Shown here piece after piece: positions 1-8,193 of a DNA stretch of 37,981 nt. Position 1 is the stretch's first letter, and every line of letters begins with the position of its first letter. The notes below the pieces were generated by a model. It did not search any database and was not told the origin of the DNA. It saw only the letters and a list, made by a program, of their open reading frames with translations. This DNA comes from an uncultured Ignavibacteria bacterium (GTDB taxonomy: Bacteria > Bacteroidota > Ignavibacteria > Ch128b), in NCBI GenBank assembly GCA_937944105.1, contig CALDZP010000035.1, positions 1 through 37,981 of the forward strand, in the 5' to 3' direction. Made by a program: the position numbers and the translations under genes.

Positions 1-63
1 TTTTCAAAATTTATTAAAAAATCTCAGTTTTTTTATGGCATTCAAATTGAATTAGAAAATTAA
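1..63 (+). CDS. C-terminal end of a gene entering from the left edge
   Basis: Frame 1 is open from the first base to a TAA stop at 61-63 and would encode 20 residues ending YGIQIELEN. The alternating hydrophobic/polar pattern near the end would suit the last strand of an outer-membrane beta-barrel, but 20 residues are too few to name a family. A Rho-independent terminator about 35 bases downstream supports a plus-strand gene ending here. Partial; the identity is unknown. Confidence 0.45.
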   Translation, partial: FSKFIKKSQFFYGIQIELEN

Positions 64-96
64 AGTTTGAAATAATACTCTCCTGAACCTCCTATT

Positions 97-129
97 AACC
101 CGGACTCAGTTCCGGGTTCTTTTTTTATT
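97..129 (+). terminator. Rho-independent terminator of the left-edge gene
   Basis: An 8-bp perfect stem (AACCCGGA at 97-104, TCCGGGTT at 111-118) with a six-base loop is followed by a run of T. The stem is GC-rich against a very AT-rich background. It ends transcription of the gene whose last codons lie at 1-63. Confidence 0.88.
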
Positions 130-475
130 TACAAATTTTTAAAAGCTTTTTACAAATAGAATATTCTAATAAAATCTGAATGGTAAAATTTTTCTAAATC
201 AAAAATTCAAACTCATTCATTGAAAAAGAACATATCACACAATAGTAGGTAGAAAGGAACTTCTTTCTGATATAAAGATTACCTAACGATAAATTTCATC
301 TTTTCATTTCACAAAAAAATAATTTTTCAACTCAACAAGTTTGGTAATTGATAATTCTCATTAGTCAAGTTTGTAAAAGATTTTTAAGGGATCAAAAAAT
401 AGAAGTTCTATTTCAAAAAATAATTTTGAAATATTTAAATTAAGTTTGTTAGTTATAATTAAACACGACCAATTT
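130..475. other. Gene-free stretch upstream of rnhC
   Basis: AT-rich sequence without a convincing ORF, RNA gene or repeat. It presumably contains the rnhC promoter, but I see no clear -35/-10 pair. Confidence 0.5.
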
Positions 476-1420
476 ATGAATGACATAAATTTCATAAATA
501 ATAAAAAACAAGCTGAAAAGATTGTTAAAGAATTATTAGAAATTTTTCAATGGACAAATTACACAATCACACCCCTTTCAATCGGTAGTTATAATTTTAA
601 TTTTCGAATTAAAGAAATTAAATCATCTGTCAATGTCATTGTATATTATGGTAGTAAAGGAACGAAAGTTGTACTTCAGGGTAATCCAAACACAAAGCTT
701 TATAAAGAAGTTTCAGAAAAGTTGAGCAAAGATTCAAAATTTAAACAATATAAAGTTACAAATGAGAATCAAACTTTCGATTTTGAAGAACCTGAAAGCT
801 ACATTGGTGTGGATGAATCCGGGAAAGGGGATTTTTTTGGTCCATTGATTATTGCAGGTTTTTTTATTCATCCTGATATAAAAAAAGAATTAATTCACCT
901 CCAAGTTCAAGACAGTAAAAAACTTACAGATGAAAAAGTTATAAAATTAGCTAATGAAATCAAATTGAGATTTGCTGATTATTTTAATGTTGTTCAAATC
1001 TATCCTAAAAAATACAACGAACTTTATGAAAAGATAAAAAATCTAAACACATTACTTGCTTGGGGTCACGCTCGTTGTATCGAAAATATATTAAATAAAC
1101 ACAAAGTTTCGTTGGCAATTTGTGATAAATTCGGGAATGAAAAATATATAAAAAATGCTCTGATGAAAGAAGGTAAACAAATTGATTTAATTCAAACAAC
1201 TAATGCAGAGAGATACATTGGCGTAGCAGCTGCATCAATATTGGCAAGGAATTCTTTTCTGGAGTGGTTAAAACGAACAGAAGAGAAGCTTGGTATTAAA
1301 ATTCCAAAAGGTTCAAATCAAAAAGTAAAAGAAGTGGCAAAATTAATTGTAAAGTTTCATGGTAGAGATGCCCTATTGAATTATGTAAAGATTCATTTTA
1401 AGACGATGAATGAAATTTAA
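476..1420 (+). CDS. rnhC: Ribonuclease HIII
   Basis: Cleaves the RNA strand of RNA-DNA hybrids and can remove primers and R-loops in the cytoplasm. The catalytic domain starts with YIGVDESGKGDFFGP (about residues 109-123), in which the tandem Asp-Glu of the DESGKGD motif is the signature that separates RNase HIII from HII. A further conserved acidic stretch, VQDSKKLTDEK, begins near residue 142, and CDKFGNEKY follows around residue 215. The first 100 residues match the TBP-like substrate-binding domain characteristic of HIII. About 314 aa, normal for the family. An in-frame TTG lies ten codons upstream at 446, but ATG at 476 gives a typical N-terminus; neither has a strong ribosome site. The next gene converges on it, with only one base between the stop codons. 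Confidence 0.93.
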   Translation: MNDINFINNKKQAEKIVKELLEIFQWTNYTITPLSIGSYNFNFRIKEIKSSVNVIVYYGSKGTKVVLQGNPNTKLYKEVSEKLSKDSKFKQYKVTNENQTFDFEEPESYIGVDESGKGDFFGPLIIAGFFIHPDIKKELIHLQVQDSKKLTDEKVIKLANEIKLRFADYFNVVQIYPKKYNELYEKIKNLNTLLAWGHARCIENILNKHKVSLAICDKFGNEKYIKNALMKEGKQIDLIQTTNAERYIGVAAASILARNSFLEWLKRTEEKLGIKIPKGSNQKVKEVAKLIVKFHGRDALLNYVKIHFKTMNEI

Positions 1421-1421
1421 G

Positions 1422-1697
1422 TTACAACAATTCACGTTTAGCATACCAGATTTTGAAAAAATTGATCACAATGAATCCGAGTGCAGAGATACCAATAGAA
1501 ATTACAAGAACTAAATCCAAGCCTAATGTAAATGTACCACGAGTTTCAATAACTACTCGACCTGTCTTAGGATCCACTAATTCTGAAGGGGGATAAATTT
1601 TCGTAAACATTTCAAATCCATCAAAACCCCACCATACAAAAAGAGAAATGATCAATGTAGATACAACAAAAAATACAATTCGCTTAATGATAATCAT
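1422..1697 (-). CDS. Small two-helix membrane protein, function unknown
   Basis: A 91-aa protein with two predicted membrane segments, about residues 7-25 and 61-82. They are separated by a roughly 35-residue polar loop that contains a Pro-Pro and several charged residues, and the protein ends in a short basic tail (KIWYAKREL). I do not recognise the family. Its ATG overlaps the TGA of the upstream propeller regulator gene (ATGA overlap), so the two are almost certainly translationally coupled. That makes it a candidate membrane partner of the regulator, but this is inference from context only. Confidence 0.7.
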   Translation of the reverse strand: MIIIKRIVFFVVSTLIISLFVWWGFDGFEMFTKIYPPSELVDPKTGRVVIETRGTFTLGLDLVLVISIGISALGFIVINFFKIWYAKRELL

Positions 1698-4381
1698 TCA
1701 TTCTCCCTTTTATTTCTAAGCAGGTTTAGTTTCTTTAATCTGTAATGAAAAGTTGAATGGGGAATATTCAAAAGTTTTGCTGCTGCTCTTATATTCCAAT
1801 TTGTTTTCTCAAGGGCACTAATATATTGTTTGATTTCTTCAGCTTCACGAGAGTTTTTAACAATAACTTCTATTCTTGACTTTTCAACGAATTCAGTTCC
1901 ATTGTCAAAATCTTCAAATTTTTGTCTTAATGAATTCTCAAGTTCATCTATTTGTTTTTTAAGTGAATTATTTTCTTCTCTTAATTCATCGATTATTTTT
2001 TCTTTTTCTAAAATTATTTTTGTTAATGATTCAACCTTTTCTTCGAGTTTTTTCTTTAATTCTTCAATTTTATCATCGTGTTGCAATTTTTTATCATCTG
2101 ATATTTTTACTTTTTCGAAATCACTATCCGAGGCCACATCTATTTTTTCGGGATTTCTTCTTTGCTTTATGTATTTTCCAATTGATAAAAAAGCAACATA
2201 CAAGAAAACTAAAGCAAAAAAGATGCTACCGTAGAGCATAAAATGTTTTAAGAAATCAGATTGTATTTCAAATTTTAATTCACTTGAGTTCTTTAACCAG
2301 TTTAAACCATCAACTGAGGCTTCAACGATCAAAGTATATTTACCTGGTGAAAGGTCTTTATATTTGATTTCATTCGAATTGGTAAGATAATTCCAATTAT
2401 CTTCAAATTCTTTAATCTTGTAACGATATATAACTCTCTTCTCATCATAAAATGAAAAAATTGAAACATCAATTTTGATTTCATTTTCATCTTGAGAAAT
2501 TTTAATATTATCTAAATCATATGTTCTTTTATTAGTTGAAAAACCAGTGAAATAAATTTTATAAGTAAAAGTATTTCGTTTGAAATATTTTAATTCAATT
2601 ATAGTTAAACCAGAATTTGTTCCAATAAAAACAATTCCATTTTGTTTATCATACTCAAGATCTTTAATATAGTCTGAAAGTAGACCATCTCTTGCCGTTA
2701 ATGAAGAATATTCTAATCCATTTTTAATGATAAAAATTCCTTTAGTAGTTGCGACCCAGACTTCGTTTTGAGCAACAGGAATTACATCATTTACTTGATC
2801 TATGGTATATCCACCGATTTTGGGTATGAGATTATTGAACCTCCCATTTTTGAAAGATGACAATCCTCTCTTCGTACCAATCCATATCCTACCATCATAA
2901 TCCTCGCTTAAAGAGGTTACATGATTATTTATTAAACCATTTCCAGTTCTTAAAACAGTTACAGCACCTTCAGAATATTTAACAAGCCCATTATCTGTAC
3001 CTATAAATATATCACCCGATTTTGTCACAAGAATCGAATTTATTTCATTTGAAGGAAGTATATTATCGATAGAAAGATAATCTATTAATTTGATCCCCTT
3101 AAAAATAAAAACACCTGAATCTGTTCCAACATAAATTTTATTTTCTGAGTCTTTTGCAAGTGATAAAATTTTTCTAGAATTGATCTGGGAATTAAGAGGG
3201 GATAAAAACAATTTATTTCCTTGAAAAACATAAAGTCCATTGTTTGTTCCAATGAGCTTCTGTCCTAAAGGAGATTCAATCACATCGTTAACAATAATAC
3301 CGGAAGAATTAAAACTATAATTTGAAAATGAGAGCGAATTCGAATTAAAGATCGAGATACCTTCACCGGAGAAAACTTCAAAACCTTTATCGTTTTTAAG
3401 AATTTTATGAATAGATGAAGTTACCTTTGGAAAAAGCGATGGATAATTTTTGATTGCAAGCGAGTTAAGTTTAGCAATTCCGTTTAAAGTACCAATCCAA
3501 ATGTTCCCTTCACGATCTTCAAATATTGATGTAACTACTTGATGGGGTAACCCATTTGAATAACTAATAAAATCTTTTCGTTTATTTTCAATATGAAAAA
3601 CACCATCATCAAATCCAGCCCATATTGAATTTGAGCGATCAACAAGCAACGAAAATCTAGAATAGTTACTTGTTGAATTATGTAATTCCACAGGATGAAA
3701 ATTTTCGATCCTGTAAATTTTACCACTTGAAGTGACATAAACAATATTGTTATTCTTATCAAGACATAATCTTTCTACTCTAATAGGTTTGCCAGAATTA
3801 TCTTGACTGAATTTATATTTTATCCTGTTGTACTGAAATATTATTAAACCTTCATCAGAAGCTATGGCATAACCATTATCAATTGCAACGATATCGTTAA
3901 AATTTGTCTGTGGAAGTAATGCATCAACAAGTATTTTAGTTACTTCAGAATCACTATGGGCTATGTAAAATTCATTATTCTCCGAAATCATTAAAAGTCT
4001 ACCACCATCCTTTTTAAGAACTTTTATTTTTTTTGGAAGATAAGCAAGACGCTGATTTAAATTTATAATCTGTTTGTTTGAATTTATTACAAATAGCCCT
4101 TTTGTTGAAGTCGCAATCCACATTTGATTTTTCAATTCAGCCAGACCACTAATTTCTGTCCTGAGCTCGTTATTCCATAAACTAACTTCTTCAAATCTAT
4201 ACCCATCATAACGAAAAACATTTGAGGTAGTACCAATCCAGATATAGCCTTTATTATCTTGTGATAAGCAAGTAATCGAAGTATTTGATAGTCCATTGCT
4301 AGAATTATAATAATGGAAATAATATAATTGAGAAAATAGGGAGCTGGAAGTAATTAGAAAAATAATAAGTAATCTTTTCAT
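1694..4381 (-). CDS. Transmembrane beta-propeller sensor with C-terminal Fis-type HTH
   Basis: An 895-aa sensor-regulator. Residues 1-17 form a signal peptide or anchor. Residues about 20-620 hold repeated Reg_prop blades of the form D.G.IWIGT..G (for example near residues 44-60, 290-305 and 490-505). A Y_Y_Y domain (about 645-700, with YRYKIKEFEDNW and LSPGKYTL) follows, then one membrane helix (about 712-738), a long Glu/Lys-rich coiled coil (about 755-830) and a Fis/NtrC-type HTH (about 852-888, with NWNIRAAAKLLNIPHSTFHY). In the family, Reg_prop/Y_Y_Y modules normally precede a histidine kinase and often an AraC-type receiver output. No HisKA, HATPase or receiver motif is seen here. I infer that an extracytoplasmic signal acts through a dimerising coiled coil directly on a DNA-binding end. 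The ligand is unknown; related hybrid regulators often sense glycans. Confidence 0.87.
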   Translation of the reverse strand: MKRLLIIFLITSSSLFSQLYYFHYYNSSNGLSNTSITCLSQDNKGYIWIGTTSNVFRYDGYRFEEVSLWNNELRTEISGLAELKNQMWIATSTKGLFVINSNKQIINLNQRLAYLPKKIKVLKKDGGRLLMISENNEFYIAHSDSEVTKILVDALLPQTNFNDIVAIDNGYAIASDEGLIIFQYNRIKYKFSQDNSGKPIRVERLCLDKNNNIVYVTSSGKIYRIENFHPVELHNSTSNYSRFSLLVDRSNSIWAGFDDGVFHIENKRKDFISYSNGLPHQVVTSIFEDREGNIWIGTLNGIAKLNSLAIKNYPSLFPKVTSSIHKILKNDKGFEVFSGEGISIFNSNSLSFSNYSFNSSGIIVNDVIESPLGQKLIGTNNGLYVFQGNKLFLSPLNSQINSRKILSLAKDSENKIYVGTDSGVFIFKGIKLIDYLSIDNILPSNEINSILVTKSGDIFIGTDNGLVKYSEGAVTVLRTGNGLINNHVTSLSEDYDGRIWIGTKRGLSSFKNGRFNNLIPKIGGYTIDQVNDVIPVAQNEVWVATTKGIFIIKNGLEYSSLTARDGLLSDYIKDLEYDKQNGIVFIGTNSGLTIIELKYFKRNTFTYKIYFTGFSTNKRTYDLDNIKISQDENEIKIDVSIFSFYDEKRVIYRYKIKEFEDNWNYLTNSNEIKYKDLSPGKYTLIVEASVDGLNWLKNSSELKFEIQSDFLKHFMLYGSIFFALVFLYVAFLSIGKYIKQRRNPEKIDVASDSDFEKVKISDDKKLQHDDKIEELKKKLEEKVESLTKIILEKEKIIDELREENNSLKKQIDELENSLRQKFEDFDNGTEFVEKSRIEVIVKNSREAEEIKQYISALEKTNWNIRAAAKLLNIPHSTFHYRLKKLNLLRNKRENE

Positions 4382-4607
4382 CTGAAATCTATAATATCTA
4401 ATTGCGTTTTGAAAATCAATTTTAATTATTAAAAATTTAATAAAGATTTAAGAAATTTTTATCGAGAAAATAATCCTAACAAAGAGCAAGTATTTACACT
4501 TTTTTACTAATTAAGCCTTCATTAAATTGTTATTGAGTAGAGTTCGTTTCACATTAACAACAAAAAAATCCCAAAGAGTGAATCGGATATTTCAAGGATT
4601 TTAGCAT

Positions 4608-5966
4608 ATGAATTATAAAGAGAATATATTAAAACAAATCGGGAATACACCATTAATAAAACTAAATAAGGTCAATCGAGGATTAAAACCACAAATTTTT
4701 GCAAAACTTGAATCGGCAAATCCCGGTGGAAGTGTAAAAGATCGAATTGGAATTGCCATGATTGAAGATGCAGAAAGAAAAGGATTATTAAAAGCTGGTG
4801 GGACAATAATTGAAGCTACAAGTGGCAATACGGGAATTGGACTCGCACTTGCTGCAGCTGTCAAAGGATATAAATGTATTTTTGTTGTAACAGATAAAGT
4901 CAGTAATGAAAAAATAAATTATCTAAAAGCCTTCGGTGCTGAAGTGATTATTGTTCCAAGATTATTAGAACCAAGTGATCCTGATTATTATGTGAATGTC
5001 GCTAAAAGATTACATCAAGAAATTCCAAATTCATTTTTCGCTTATCAATATTCAAATAAATCAAATCCCGATATTCATTACAGAACAACCGGTCCAGAGA
5101 TTTGGAATCAAACAGATGGTAAAATAACCCATTTTGTATCAGGAATTGGAACTGGTGGAACAATAAGTGGCACAGGAAAATTTTTGAAAGAGAAAAATCC
5201 AAAAATAAAAGTGATTGGAGCAGATCCTTTTGGTTCAATCTTTAAGACTTTTAAGGAAACTGGTGAATTAACAAAAGGTTCTCCCTATCTTGTTGAAGGT
5301 ATCGGGCAGGATTGTCTTCCAGAAAATGTTGACTTTAGTGTTATTGATGAAATTATTAATGTCTCTGATAAAGATTCCTTTAATTATGCAAGAAAACTTA
5401 CACGCGAAGAAGGAATATTTGCTGGTGGTAGTACTGGGACTAATTTATACGCTGCATTATCAATTGCAAAAGATCTCTCCGAGGATGATGTAATTGTTTT
5501 TATTGTATGCGATACAGGTGAAAGATATCTTTCAAAATTTTATAATAATGATTGGTTAAGAGAACACCGTCTATTAATTGACAAGCCAAGAACATTAAAA
5601 GATTTATCAGAAATCAAGAAAGCTAAAGGTTACAATACACTTATTACATTAAAACCTGATGATAAAGTCTCTCAAGCACTTGAATTGATTTCTTCGACTG
5701 GGTTTTCAAATATTCCTGTTATTGAAAATCGTAAATCGGTTGGTGTTATTCGTGAAAATCGTTTATTAATGAAATTAATTGAAAATCCTTCTCTAAAAAA
5801 TTCAGTTGTAAAGGATGTGATGGATGAGTCTTTAATTGTCCTTGATTCTCAAACAGATATTGATAAGGTGAAAGAAGTTCTTAAAAATGATAACGCTGTT
5901 TTAGTTAATGATTTTGGCAGGATTGTAGATATAATTACAAGATATGACTTAATTGAATTTAGTTGA
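4608..5966 (+). CDS. Cystathionine beta-synthase (PLP domain plus CBS pair)
   Basis: A PLP-dependent beta-replacement enzyme, most likely condensing serine (or acetylserine) with homocysteine in transsulfuration. The catalytic fold covers about residues 1-315: the PLP lysine is K44 in GGSVKDRIG, the TSGNTGIG loop binds the substrate carboxylate, and GTGGTISGTG binds the cofactor phosphate. Residues about 335-452 form two CBS repeats, probably a regulatory nucleotide-binding module. The SNPDIHYRTTGPEIW stretch resembles cystathionine beta-synthases more than O-acetylserine sulfhydrylases. There is no N-terminal heme-binding extension. AAGGA lies about nine bases before the ATG. It is transcribed divergently from the propeller regulator. 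A cysteine synthase activity cannot be excluded from sequence alone. Confidence 0.88.
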   Translation: MNYKENILKQIGNTPLIKLNKVNRGLKPQIFAKLESANPGGSVKDRIGIAMIEDAERKGLLKAGGTIIEATSGNTGIGLALAAAVKGYKCIFVVTDKVSNEKINYLKAFGAEVIIVPRLLEPSDPDYYVNVAKRLHQEIPNSFFAYQYSNKSNPDIHYRTTGPEIWNQTDGKITHFVSGIGTGGTISGTGKFLKEKNPKIKVIGADPFGSIFKTFKETGELTKGSPYLVEGIGQDCLPENVDFSVIDEIINVSDKDSFNYARKLTREEGIFAGGSTGTNLYAALSIAKDLSEDDVIVFIVCDTGERYLSKFYNNDWLREHRLLIDKPRTLKDLSEIKKAKGYNTLITLKPDDKVSQALELISSTGFSNIPVIENRKSVGVIRENRLLMKLIENPSLKNSVVKDVMDESLIVLDSQTDIDKVKEVLKNDNAVLVNDFGRIVDIITRYDLIEFS

Positions 5967-5984
5967 GTTTAAAAATTTTTTCTC

Positions 5985-6014
5985 AAATAATTTTCAAAAA
6001 TGATTATTTTTTAA
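5985..6014. terminator. Weak AT-only hairpin between convergent genes
   Basis: AAATAAT (5985-5991) pairs with ATTATTT (6003-6009) around an 11-base loop, and T-rich sequence lies on both sides. It sits between the stops of the cystathionine beta-synthase and the pseudouridine synthase genes and could serve both, but the stem has no G-C pairs. Confidence 0.3.
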
Positions 6015-6034
6015 TGTTTTAGAAATTAAACAAA

Positions 6035-6622
6035 CTACTTACTCAATCCACAAATCTTTTTCAAATCGAAAATTTCCTGTTTAGTTAATTCTCTAAATTC
6101 ACCGGGCTTTAATCCAAATACTTCGAGAAATTCAATTTTAACTCTAACTAATCTTAATGTTGGATATCCAATAGCAGCTGTCATTTTTCTGATTTGACGA
6201 TTTCTACCCTCGAATAATTCAATTTCCAGCCAGCAAGTGGGAATACTTTTCCGGAAACGAATTGGTGGAATTCTTTCCCATAGTTCAGGTTCATTTTCCA
6301 GTAATCTTACATTTGCTTTCTTAGTTTTTATTTTTTCAATTACTACCCCATCAGATAATCTAATCAATGAAGTTTTATCAGGAATTCCTTCAACTTGAAC
6401 AAAATATGTTCGTGAGTGCTCAAATCTTGGATCAATAAGCTTATGGTGGAGCAATCCGTCGTTTGTCAATAAAAGTAACCCTTCTGAATCATAATCAAGC
6501 CTGCCAACTGGATAAACATCTTTAGGTAAAGAAAGATAATCACTGAGAGTAGCTTTACCTTCAACTGGACTGAATTGACACAAAACACGGTATGGTTTAT
6601 TAAAAATGAAGTAATAATTCAT
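6035..6622 (-). CDS. RluE/RluB-type rRNA pseudouridine synthase
   Basis: Converts a specific uridine in 23S rRNA to pseudouridine. The N-terminus NYYFIFNKPYRVLCQFSP and the GRLDYDSEGLLLLTNDG motif are diagnostic for the RsuA/RluB/RluE family; the catalytic aspartate is D43 of GRLD. Later stretches EGRNRQIRKM (about 155-164) and LVRVKIE are also typical. There is no S4 RNA-binding domain, and the length of about 195 aa matches RluE-like members better than RluB or RsuA. ATG at 6622 is preferred to an in-frame TTG three codons upstream, since NYYF is the usual family start. The target uridine is assigned only by family resemblance. Confidence 0.87.
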   Translation of the reverse strand: MNYYFIFNKPYRVLCQFSPVEGKATLSDYLSLPKDVYPVGRLDYDSEGLLLLTNDGLLHHKLIDPRFEHSRTYFVQVEGIPDKTSLIRLSDGVVIEKIKTKKANVRLLENEPELWERIPPIRFRKSIPTCWLEIELFEGRNRQIRKMTAAIGYPTLRLVRVKIEFLEVFGLKPGEFRELTKQEIFDLKKICGLSK

Positions 6623-6652
6623 ACTAAACAATAAAAATTGGCTTTCAATTTC

Positions 6653-7975
6653 CTAAACAAAAAATCTTTTTGAAAGATTGTGTTTAATTCTTTCCTGTAA
6701 TTTTTGAACTGGCACTTTCCTTATAGATAAATTATTTTTAACTGCTAAAGCAGCAAGAGCACCACAAGCTTCACCCATTGCAGCAGAAGTTGGCATAATA
6801 CGAAGAGCTCCATGTGCTTTGCGAGTTGCTGAAAGACATCTTCCGGCAACCAGTAAATTATCTGCATCTCGAACGATAAGCGATCTTACTGGTATTTCAT
6901 AAAAATCATTCTCTGGCATTTCGTCTAATCGACTCTGTTCATCTTTCTGACCATGAATATCGATACCATAACTACCCCTTGCAATTGAATCATCAAATTT
7001 TTTACAGGACAAAATATCATCTTCAGTAATAACATAATCTCCAATCGCTCTTCTTGTTTCCCTTACTCCAACTTGAATTGCTGTTTCAATCAAATAGGAA
7101 TTTTCAAAACCCGGAACATCATTTTGAAGAACTCTAACAACCTGCCAGGCCTGTTCTCGACCTATTAATTCGGCTTTTGTTAAGTCAAACGAAGTAGAAC
7201 CATCAAGATCAAGAATATTAGAAGTATTGAACGATGCCTCTCCAGAATTTGGTAGTGTAGTATAAAAGATGTAATTAATATCTTCTGATAATCTTTTTTC
7301 TTCGATTGCTTTCTTCACTATACTAAAATAACCAGCTACTGAAATAATTTTGTTTAAGTCAAAATCATAAGTCATCCAGGAAAAGAAATCCTCTTTGTGA
7401 TTCTTTACATATTCTAAAGCTCTATTAAAATTAATACCCCCCATTCTGAAAAATAAAGTAAGTGCTTGAAGTTTACCTGTCTCTTCGTCACCTTTAATCC
7501 AGGGAAAATTACCTGAATAAACAATTTGTGCGTCTCCGGTTGTATCAATAAAAACTTTCCCTTCTATCTCAAACTCCTCACCAAAAACTACAACATTAAT
7601 ACTTTCAATTCTATCACCTGCACGATTTACTCTTGTTAGTAAAGCATGAAGCAAAACTTTTACTTTTGCATCTTTAAGTAACTTGAAAGCTGCCGATCTA
7701 AATGCACTGGCATAAAAGCCATTATCAATCATTCCTTCTCTTTTTCTCATCTCAATCTCAAGCTCTTCAAAAATACCACGAACAAGAATTTCATTGTCTA
7801 TGGAATGTTTCATAAATGGGGAAACCATGCCAGCTGTAGACATTCCACCCGGAAATCCATATTGTTCAATTAAAACCACACTCGCACCTTCTCTTGCAGC
7901 TTTAATAGCAGCACAAATCCCAGCAATACCTCCACCAGCAACAACAACATCAAATGAAAATTTATTTTGATTCAT
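6653..7975 (-). CDS. FAD-dependent oxidoreductase (FAD_oxidored family)
   Basis: A soluble 440-aa flavoprotein. The Rossmann dinucleotide motif VVVAGGGIAGICAA is near residues 10-23, followed by IEQYGFPGGMSTAGMV, where the GG and TAGM residues are typical of the PF12831 FAD-dependent oxidoreductase family. The C-terminal block, with LLVAGRCLSATRKAHG and TSAAMGEACGALAA, closes the FAD site. The substrate cannot be read from the sequence; characterised relatives are diverse and many are unassigned. The ATG at 7975 has GGAG six bases upstream and is preferred to the TTG at 7978. It is divergent from the alpha-amylase gene with about 220 bases between, so a role in carbohydrate metabolism is possible but speculative. 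Confidence 0.8.
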   Translation of the reverse strand: MNQNKFSFDVVVAGGGIAGICAAIKAAREGASVVLIEQYGFPGGMSTAGMVSPFMKHSIDNEILVRGIFEELEIEMRKREGMIDNGFYASAFRSAAFKLLKDAKVKVLLHALLTRVNRAGDRIESINVVVFGEEFEIEGKVFIDTTGDAQIVYSGNFPWIKGDEETGKLQALTLFFRMGGINFNRALEYVKNHKEDFFSWMTYDFDLNKIISVAGYFSIVKKAIEEKRLSEDINYIFYTTLPNSGEASFNTSNILDLDGSTSFDLTKAELIGREQAWQVVRVLQNDVPGFENSYLIETAIQVGVRETRRAIGDYVITEDDILSCKKFDDSIARGSYGIDIHGQKDEQSRLDEMPENDFYEIPVRSLIVRDADNLLVAGRCLSATRKAHGALRIMPTSAAMGEACGALAALAVKNNLSIRKVPVQKLQERIKHNLSKRFFV

Positions 7976-8152
7976 CAATAACTCCGTTATTTATAAAAAT
8001 TTTTGCATTCACAATAATTACACAAATTAATTTCTCGAGCAACGACTTATGCTACAAAATTGAATATATACTTATACTTCAAATTGTCTCACCATTCTAT
8101 CTTTAAGATGCTATTACATTTTATTCTATTTACACTATTTGTATTATTTATT

Positions 8153-8175
8153 AACTTAAGTTAGTTAAGTATAAT
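8153..8175 (+). promoter_or_regulatory. Candidate operator and -10 region before the alpha-amylase gene
   Basis: The perfect palindrome AACTTAAGTT (8153-8162) is nested with a second inverted repeat, ACTTAA (8154-8159) and TTAAGT (8165-8170). These abut TATAAT (8170-8175), which lies 18 bases before the ATG. No good -35 hexamer is seen at the matching distance. In AT-rich DNA such palindromes can arise by chance, so this is only a candidate. Confidence 0.3.
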
Positions 8176-8193
8176 TTACAAAGGTCACAAATA

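Noticed and set aside
1830-2234. Serine/phenylalanine-rich reading frames on the plus strand opposite the regulator's coiled coil
   Set aside because: They are the antisense of a Glu/Lys-rich coiled coil, which produces long open frames of Ser, Phe and Leu. No ribosome site or recognisable domain supports them.
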